NCBI RefSeq assembly: GCF_026212465.1
Contig: NC_080059.1
Span: forward strand, 24,567,292-24,631,291
DNA length: 64,000 bases
From: Amaranthus tricolor
Taxonomy: Eukaryota; Streptophyta; Magnoliopsida; Caryophyllales; Amaranthaceae
Direction: 5' to 3'
A program made the translations under genes and the position numbers. Under the pieces are notes generated by a model. It was not told where the DNA came from, did not search any database, and saw nothing but the letters and a program-made list of their open reading frames with translations. Positions 56,701-64,000 of this stretch are shown one piece after another (within the stretch, counting starts at the first letter, position 1; each line of letters opens with the position of its first letter).

Positions 56701-59700
56701 ATCCTTGTTCATTCTTCATCGTTCATTCGTCATTGACCATTAATCCTTGTTCATTCTTCATCGCTCATTCTTCATTGATCATTGTTCCTTGTTCATTCTT
56801 CATCGTTCATTCTTCATTGAGAATTGATCCTTGTTCATTCTTCATCGTTCATTCTTCATTGAGAATTGATCCTTGTTCATTCTTCATCGTTCATTCGTCA
56901 TTGACCATTACTCCTTGTTCATTCTTCATCGTTCATTCTTCATTGATCATTGATCCTTGTTCATTCTTCATCGTTCATTCGTCATTGATCATTGATCCTT
57001 GTTCATTCTTCATCGTTCATTCGTCATTGACCATTAATCCTTGTTCATTCTTCGTCGTTCATTCTTCATTGATCATTGATCCTTGTTCATTCCTCATCGT
57101 TCATTCTTCATTGATCATTGATCCTTGTTCATTCTTCATCGTTCATTCGTCATTGACCATTAATCCTTGTTCATTCTTCATCGTTCATTCTTCATTGATC
57201 ATTGTTCCTTGTTCATTCTTCATCGTTCATTCTTCATTGAGAATTGATCCTTGTTCATTCTTCATCGTTCATTCTTCATTGAGAATTGATCCTTGTTCAT
57301 TCTTCATCGTTCATTCGTCATTGACCATTAATCCTTGCTCATTCTTCATCGATCATTCTTCATTGATCATTGTTCCTTGTTCATTCTTCATCGTTCATTC
57401 TTCATTGATCATTGATCCTTGTTCATTCTTCATCGTTCATTCGTCATTGATCATTGATCCTTGTTCATTCTTCATCGTTCATTCGTCATTGACCATTAAT
57501 CCTTGTTCATTCTTCATCGTTCATTCGTCATTGACCATTGATCCTTGTTCATTCTTCATTGATCATTGATCCTTGTTCATTCTTCATCGTTCATTCGTCA
57601 TTGATCATTGATCCTTGTTCATTCTTCATCGTTCATTCTTCTTTGATCATTGATCCTTGTTCATTCTTCATTGATCATTGATCCTTGTTCATTCTTCATC
57701 GTTCATTTGTCATTGATCATTGATCCTTGTTCATTCTTCATCGTTCATTCGTCATTGACCATTACTCCTTGTTCATTCTTCATCGTTCATTCTTCATTGA
57801 TCATTGAACCTTGTTCATTCTTCATCGTTCATTCTTCTTTGATCATTGATCCTTGTTCATTCTTCATTGATCATTGATCCTTGTTCATTCTTCATCGTTC
57901 ATTCGTCATTGATCATTGATCCTTGTTCATTCGTCATCGTTCATTCGTCATTGACCATTACTCCTTGTTCATTCTTCATCTTTCATTCTTCATTGATCAT
58001 TGATCCTTGTTCATTCTTCATCGTTCATTCGTCATTGATCATTGATCCTTATTCATTCTTCATCGTTCATTCTTCATTTATCATTGATCCTTGTTCATTC
58101 TTCATCGTTCATTCTTCATTGATCATTGATCCTTGTTCATTCTTCATCGTTCATTCGTCATTGACCATTAATCCTTGTTCATTCTTCATCGTTCATTCTT
58201 CATTGATCATTGTTCCTTGTTCATTCTTCATCGTTCATTCTTCATTGAGAATTGATCCTTGTTCATTCTTCATCGTTCATTCTTCATTGAGAATTGATCC
58301 TTTTTCATTCTTCATCGTTCATTCGTCATTGACCATTACTCCTTGTTCATTCTTCATCGTTCATTCTTCATTGATCATTGATCCTTGTTCATTCTTCATC
58401 GTTCATTCGTCATTGATCATTGATCCTTGTTCATTCTTCATCGTTCATTCGTCATTGACCATTAATCCTTGTTCATTCTTCGTCGTTCATTCTTCATTGA
58501 TCATTGATCCTTGTTCCTTCCTCATCGTTCATTCTTCATTGATCATTGATCCTTGTTCATTCTTCATCGTTCATTCGTCATTGACCATTAATCCTTGTTC
58601 ATTCTTCATCGTTCATTCTTCATTGATCATTGTTCCTTGTTCATTCTTCATCGTTCATTCTTCATTGAGAATTGATCCTTGTTCATTCTTCATCGTTCAT
58701 TCTTCATTGAGAATTGATCCTTGTTCATTCTTCATCGTTCATTCGTCATTGACCATTAATCCTTGCTCATTCTTCATCGATCATTCTTCATTGATCATTG
58801 TTCCTTGTTCATTCTTCATCGTTCATTCTTCATTGATCATTGATCCTTGTTCATTCTTCATCGTTCATTCGTCATTGATCATTGATCCTTGTTCATTCTT
58901 CATCATTCATTCGTCATTGACCATTAATCCTTGTTCATTCTTCATCGTTCATTCGTCATTGACCATTGATCCTTGTTCATTCTTCATTGATCATTGATCC
59001 TTGTTCATTCTTCATCGTTCATTCGTCATTGATCATTGATCCTTGTTCATTCATCATCGTTCATTCTTCTTTGATCATTGATCCTTGTTCATTCTTCATT
59101 GATCATTGATCCTTGTTCATTCTTCATCGTTCATTTGTCATTGATCATTGATCCTTGTTCATTCTTCATCGTTCATTCGTCATTGACCATTACTCCTTGT
59201 TCATTCTTCATCGTTCATTCTTCATTGATCATTGAACCTTGTTCATTCTTCATCGTTCATTCTTCTTTGATCATTGATCCTTGTTCATTCTTCATTGATC
59301 ATTGATCCTTGTTCATTCTTCATCGTTCATTCGTCATTGATCATTGATCCTTGTTCATTCTTCATCGTTCATTCGTCATTGACCATTACTCCTTGTTCAT
59401 TCTTCATCTTTCATTCTTCATTGATCATTGATCCTTGTTCATTCTTCATCGTTCATTCGTCATTGATCATTGATCCTTATTCATTCTTCATCGTTCATTC
59501 TTCATTTATCATTGATCCTTGTTCATTCTTCATCGTTCATTCTTCATTGATCATTGATCCTTGTTCATTCTTCATCATTCATTCGTCATTGACCATTAAT
59601 CCTTGTTCATTCTTCATCGTTCATTCTTCATTGAGAATTGATCCTTGTTCATTCTTCATCGTTCATTCGTCATTGACCATTAATCCTTGTTCATTCTTCA

Positions 59701-59716
59701 TCGTTCATTCTTCATT
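53768..59716. repeat. 5.9-kb duplicate, copy 2
   Basis: This copy matches copy 1 until about 59,716, where copy 1 has gagaattgat and this copy has gatcattgat. Visible differences are few: gatccatgttc near 53,892 is absent from copy 1 (near 47,974), and cattcttcattg near 59,089 corresponds to catttttcattg in copy 1 near 53,171. It contains one 4-bp deletion scar and, like copy 1, the nested 1,428-bp repeats. Confidence 0.9.
54948..59420. repeat. Nested 1,428-bp repeats, second set
   Basis: The same triplet of 1,428-bp blocks sits inside the second 5.9-kb duplicate, with the ttgctcattc landmark at about 55,907, 57,335 and 58,763. Each member carries the private variants of its counterpart in the first set. 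The 1,428-bp amplification therefore came before the 5.9-kb duplication. Confidence 0.88.
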
Positions 59717-60949
59717 GATCATTGATCCTTGTTCATTCTTCATCGTTCATTCGTCATTGATCATTGATCCTTGTTCATTCTTCATCCTTCATTCGTCATT
59801 GATCATTGATCCTTGTTCATTCTTCATCGTTCATTCGTCATTGACCATTAATCCTTGTTCATTCTTCATCGGTCATTATTCATTGATCATTGATCCTTGT
59901 TCATTCTTCATCGTTCATTCTTCTTTGATCATTGATCCTTGTTCATTCTTCATTGATCATTGATCCTTGTTCATTCTTCATCGTTCATTTGTCATTGATC
60001 ATTGATCCTTGTTCATTCTTCATCGTTCATTCGTCATTGACCATTACTCCTTGTTCATTCTTCATCGTTCATTCTTCATTGATCATTGATCCTTGTTCAT
60101 TCTTCATCGTTCATTCTTCTTTGATCATTGATCCTTGTTCATTCTTTATTAATCATTGATCCTTGTTCATTCTTCATCGTTCATTAGTCATTGATCATTG
60201 ATCCTTGTTCATTCTTCATCGTTCATTCGTCATTGACCATTACTCCTTGTTCATTCTTCATCGTTCATTCTTCATTGATCATTGATCCTTGTTCATTCTT
60301 CTTCGTTCATTCGTCATTGATCATTCATCCTTGTTCATTCTTCATCGTTCATTCGTCATTGATCATTGATCCTTGTTCATTCTTCATCATTCATTCGTCA
60401 TTGACCATTAATCCTTGTTCATTCTTCATCGTTCATTCTTCATTGATCATTGATCCTTGTTCATTCTTCATCGTTCATTCGTCATTGACCATTAATCCTT
60501 GTTCATTCTTCATCGTTCATTCTTCATTGATCATTGATCCTTGTTCATTCTTCATCGTTCATTCTTCTTTGATCATTGATCCTTGTTCATTCTTCATTAA
60601 TCATTGATCCTTGTTCATTCTTCATCGTTCATTAGTCATTGATCAATGATCCTTGTTCATTCTTCATCGTTCATTCGTCATTGACCATTACTCCTTGTTC
60701 ATTCTTCATCGTTCATTCTTCATTGATCATTGATCCTTGTTCATTCTTCATCGTTCATTCGTCATTGATCATTGATCCTTGTTCATTCTTCATCGTTCAT
60801 TCGTCATTGACCATTAATCCTTGTTCATTCTTCGTCGTTCATTCTTCATTGATCATTGATCCTTGTTCATTCTTCATCGTTCATTCTTCATTGATCATTG
60901 ATCCTTGTTCATTCTTCATCGTTCATTCGTCATTGACCATTAATCCTTG

Positions 60950-63344
60950 TTCATTCTTCATCGTTCATTCTTCATTGATCATTGTTCCTTGTTCATTCTT
61001 CATCGTTCATTCTTCTTTGATCATTGGTCCTTGTTCATTCTTCATTGATCATTGATCCTTGTTCATTCTTCATCGTTCATTCGTCATTGATCATTGATCC
61101 TTGTTCATTCTTCATCGTTCATTCGTCATTGATCATTGATCCTTGTTCATTCTTCATCGTTCATTCGTCATTGACCATTACTCCTTGTTCATTCTTCATC
61201 GTTCATTCTTCATTGATCATTGATCCATTCGTCATTGACCATTAATCCTTGTTCATTCTTCATCGTTCATTCTTTATTGATCATTGTTCCTTGTTCATTC
61301 TTCATCGTTCATTCTTCATTGAGAATTGATCCTTGTTCATTCTTCATCGTTCATTCTTCATTGATCATTGATCCTTGTTCATTTTTCATCGTTCATTCTT
61401 CATTGATCATTGATCCTTGTTCATTCTTCATCATTCATTCGTCATTGACCATTAATCCTTGTTCATTCTTCATCGTTCATTCGTCATTGATCATTGATCC
61501 TTGTTCATTCTTCATCGTTCATTCGTCATTGATCATTGATCCTTGTTCATTCTTCATCATTCATTCGTCATTGACCATTAATCTTTGTTCATTCTTCATC
61601 GTTCATTCTTCATTGATCATTGATCCTTGTTCATTCTTCATCGTTCATTCGTCATTGACCATTAATCCTTGTTCATTCTTCATCGTTCATTCTTCATTGA
61701 TCATTGATCCTTGTTCATTCTTCATCGTTCATTCGTCATTGATCATTGATCCTTGTTCATTCTTCATCGTTCATTCGTCATTGATCATTGATCCTTGTTC
61801 ATTCTTCATCGTTCATTCGTCATTGACCATTAATCCTTGTTCATTCTTCATCGTTCATTCTTCATTGATCATTGATCTTTGTTCATTCTTCATCGTTCAT
61901 TCGTCACTCACCATTAATCCTTGTTCATTCTTCATCGTTCATTCTTCTTTGATCATTGATCCTTGTTCATTTTTCATCGTTCATGCTTCATTGATCATTG
62001 ATCCTTGTTCATTCTTCATCGTTCATTCGTCATTGACCATTAATCCTTGTTCATTCTTCATCGTTCATTCTTCATTGATCATTGTTCCTTGTTCATTCTT
62101 CATCGTTCATTCTTCATTGATCATTGATCCTTGTTCATTCTTCATCGTTCATTCGTCATTGACCATTAATCCTTGTTCCTTCTTCATCGTTCATTCTTCA
62201 TTGATCATTGTTCCTTGTTCATTCTTCATCGTTCATTCTTCTTTGATCATTGGTCCTTGTTCATTCTTCATTGATCATTGATCCTTGTTCATTCTTCATC
62301 GTTCATTCGTCATTGATCATTGATCCTTGTTCATTCTTCATCGTTCATTCGTCATTGATCATTGATCCTTGTTCATTCTTCATCGTTCATTCGTCATTGA
62401 CCATTACTCCTTGTTCATTCTTCATCGTTCATTCTTCATTGATCATTGATCTATTCGTCATTGACCATTAATCCTTGTTCATTCTTCATCGTTCATTCTT
62501 CATTGATCATTGTTCCTTGTTCATTCTTCATCGTTCATTCTTCATTGAGAATTGATCCTTGTTCATTCTTCATCGTTCATTCTTCATTGATCATTGATCC
62601 TTGTTCATTTTTCATCGTTCATTCTTCATTGATCATTGATCCTTGTTCATTCTTCATCATTCATTCGTCATTGACCATTAATCCTTGTTCATTCTTCATC
62701 GTTCATTCGTCATTGATCATTGATCCTTGTTCATTCTTCATCGTTCATTCGTCATTGATCATTGATCCTTGTTCATTCTTCATCATTCATTCGTCATTGA
62801 CCATTAATCTTTGTTCATTCTTCATCGTTCATTCTTCATTGATCATTGATCCTTGTTCATTCTTCATCGTTCATTCGTCATTGACCATTAATCCTTGTTC
62901 ATTCTTCATCGTTCATTCTTCATTGATCATTGATCCTTGTTCATTCTTCATCGTTCATTCGTCATTGATCATTGATCCTTGTTCATTCTTCATCGTTCAT
63001 TCGTCATTGATCATTGATCCTTGTTCATTCTTCATCGTTCATTCGTCATTGACCATTAATCCTTGTTCATTCTTCATCGTTCATTCTTCATTGATCATTG
63101 ATCCTTGTTCATTCTTCATCGTTCATTCGTCACTCACCATTAATCCTTGTTCATTCTTCATCGTTCATTCTTCTTTGATCATTGATCCTTGTTCATTTTT
63201 CATCGTTCATTCTTCATTGATCATTGATCCTTGTTCATTCTTCATCGTTCATTCGTCATTGACCATTAATCCTTGTTCATTCTTCATCGTTCATTCTTCA
63301 TTGATCATTGTTCCTTGTTCATTCTTCATCGTTCATTCTTCATT
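60950..63344. repeat. 1,226-bp tandem duplication
   Basis: Landmarks at 61,024 and 61,220 recur at 62,250 and 62,446. The rare tcattggtcc (61,024/62,250) and cactcacc (61,905/63,131) are in both copies. 1,226 plus one 20-bp deletion equals 89 x 14. The match ends at about 62,118 and 63,344, where the second copy has gagaattg instead of gatcattg. Confidence 0.85.
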
Positions 63345-64000
63345 GAGAATTGATCCTTGTTCATTCTTCATCGTTCATTCTTCATTGAGAATTGATCCTT
63401 GTTCATTCTTCATCGTTCATTCGTCATTGACCATTACTCCTTGTTCATTCTTCATCGTTCATTCTTCATTGATCATTGATCCTTGTTCATTCTTCATCGT
63501 TCATTCGTCATTGATCATTGATCCTTGTTCATTCTTCATCGTTCATTCGTCATTGACCATTAATCCTTATTCATTCTTCGTCGTTCATTCTTCATTGATC
63601 ATTGATCTTTGTTCATTCCTCATCGTTCATTCTTCATTGATCATTGATCCTTGTTCATTCTTCATCGTTCATTCGTCATTGACCATTAATCCTTGTTCAT
63701 TCTTCATCGTTCATTCTTTATTGATCATTGTTCCTTGTTCATTCTTCATCGTTCATTCTTCATTGAGAATTGATCCTTGTTCATTCTTCATCGTTCATTC
63801 TTCATTGAGAATTGATCCTTGTTCATTCTTCATCGTTCATTCGTCATTGACCATTAATCCTTGCTCATTCTTCATCGATCATTCTTCATTGATCATTGTT
63901 CCTTGTTCATTCTTCATCGTTCATTCTTCATTGATCATTGATCCTTGTTCATTCTTCATCGTTCATTCGTCATTGATCATTGATCCTTGTTCATTCTTCA
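62446..64000 (+). other. Repeat-derived open frame running off the window, probably not a gene
   Basis: From the TTG at 62,446, just after the last 20-bp deletion scar, I see no 28-mer, 56-mer, TAG variant or odd-length indel up to the end of the window. The same repeat frame therefore appears to stay open for about 1.55 kb. This reflects a run of pure 42-bp units and is not evidence of coding. The sequence matches the 1,428-bp block family: two gagaattgat units, ttcgtcgttc, and ttgctcattc near 63,863. Confidence 0.7.

Larger units (their letters stand above)
20691..62460. repeat. Recurrent 20-bp deletion units (gatccattcg / gatctattcg)
   Basis: At eleven places module A runs straight from gatcc into attcg, removing 20 bp of an A-B join. 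The sites lie near 20,701, 27,613, 29,666, 32,151, 34,158, 34,978, 38,253, 44,459, 47,786, 61,226 and 62,451 (the last reads gatctattcg). All are in the right domain. Because 20 is not a multiple of 7 or 3, each site shifts both the module phase and the reading frame. The same scar in the same surroundings indicates a single origin followed by block duplication. Confidence 0.92.
1..64000. repeat. Satellite array, 42-bp unit built from 14-bp and 7-bp modules
   Basis: Every line of the window is the same short motif family. The common 42-bp unit splits into three 14-mers: A tgatccttgttcat, B tcttcatcgttcat and C tcgtcattgatcat. Each ends in a tcat-type tail, and each 14-mer splits again into two 7-mers near ttcattc/ttcattg. 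C is the most variable module; common forms carry ttcattgatcat, ttctttgatcat, or gaccat followed by taatcc or tactcc. A 28-bp unit (A+C, no B) recurs throughout. At roughly 40 bp per unit the window holds about 1,500-1,600 units, estimated from length alone. The array enters at base 1 and is still running at base 64,000. No stretch over 300 bases holds anything else. Confidence 0.98.
19641..64000. repeat. Right array domain: patchwork of duplicated blocks
   Basis: The 42-bp unit is the same, but the variant set differs: ttcgtcgttc (first seen about 20,308), gagaattgat (first about 20,797), ttagtcattg, ttactcattg followed by gatcaatgat, a 4-bp deletion and a 20-bp deletion. Long blocks recur at many different spacings rather than with one fixed HOR period. 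This suggests repeated, overlapping local duplications of one ancestral block set. Confidence 0.85.

Noticed and set aside
130..62471. Dozens of + strand open frames of 61-397 codons as protein genes
   Set aside because: All examined begin with TTG rather than ATG and consist only of the repeat. Their ends fall at 28-mers, 56-mers, indel scars or TAG variants. They overlap one another by about 30 bp at 28-bp units, have no ribosome site or promoter, and carry no recognisable domain.
1..64000. CRISPR array (regular 28-bp and 42-bp spacing)
   Set aside because: There are no unique spacers: the sequence between any two repeats is again the repeat. No cas genes are present.
1..64000. Telomeric repeat tract, because of a 7-bp sub-period
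   Set aside because: The heptamers are T/C-rich with only scattered G, far from the TTAGGG or TTTAGGG type, and they are organised in 42-bp units with HORs. The array could be subtelomeric but it is not telomere sequence.
1..64000. Cyanobacterial or bacterial short tandem heptamer repeats
   Set aside because: Such bacterial heptamer tracts are short and lie between genes, whereas this array is gene-free for 64 kb with nested HORs. It is kept only as a weak alternative.
1..64000. Coding on the - strand
   Set aside because: In the reverse complement of the 42-mer every frame meets a TGA stop, so no long open frame can exist there.
1..64000. Terminators, promoters, tRNA or other RNA genes
   Set aside because: I found no strong hairpin followed by a T-run, no promoter-like box outside the repeat and no cloverleaf-like sequence. 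Any match would recur in hundreds of units.

Overview
The whole 64,000-base window is one uninterrupted tandem-repeat (satellite) array. I see no unique sequence, no convincing gene, no RNA gene and no transposon anywhere in it. The array runs off both ends, so neither flank nor host locus is visible. A repeat field this long and clean points to eukaryotic heterochromatin (pericentromeric, subtelomeric or another satellite block). The species cannot be told from the sequence. The array resembles heptamer microsatellite drift, so a bacterial origin is not formally excluded, but 64 kb without a gene makes it unlikely.

The building block is nested. A degenerate 7-mer (consensus near ttcattc/ttcattg) makes three kinds of 14-mer: A (tgatccttgttcat), B (tcttcatcgttcat) and C (tcgtcattgatcat and variants). 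A+B+C gives the common 42-bp unit. A+C gives a recurrent 28-bp unit, and A+B+B+C gives a rare 56-bp unit. The + strand of the 42-mer holds 20 T, 10 C, 7 A and 5 G, about 36% GC with strong pyrimidine bias.

Because 42 is a multiple of three and one of its six frames lacks stops, the array produces dozens of open frames with a 14-residue repeat (DPCSFFIVHSSLII). They break wherever a 28-mer, a 56-mer, a 4-bp or 20-bp deletion, or a TAG variant occurs. I treat all of them as by-products of the repeat.

Two domains are visible. The left domain (1 to about 19,640) is built of higher-order repeats (HORs) of about 4.09 kb: one 4,494-bp copy carrying a 406-bp internal duplication, one 4,088-bp copy, and a third copy that breaks into a mosaic near 12.4 kb. 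Two tandem copies of about 2.94 kb follow. The right domain (about 19,640 to 64,000) uses other diagnostic variants (cgtcgttc, gagaattgat, ttagtcat, a 4-bp and a 20-bp deletion). It is a patchwork of duplicated blocks with spacings of 612, 644, 820, 952, 1,226, 1,228, 1,428, 2,052, 2,486, 2,868, 3,410, 4,096, 5,918 and 8,902 bp. The largest is a nearly identical tandem pair of about 5.9 kb (about 47.85-59.72 kb) that itself contains 1,428-bp repeats.

Every spacing I checked is a multiple of 14 once the known 4-bp and 20-bp deletions lying inside it are added back. The array therefore seems to have grown by in-register unequal exchange or slippage in 14-bp steps.
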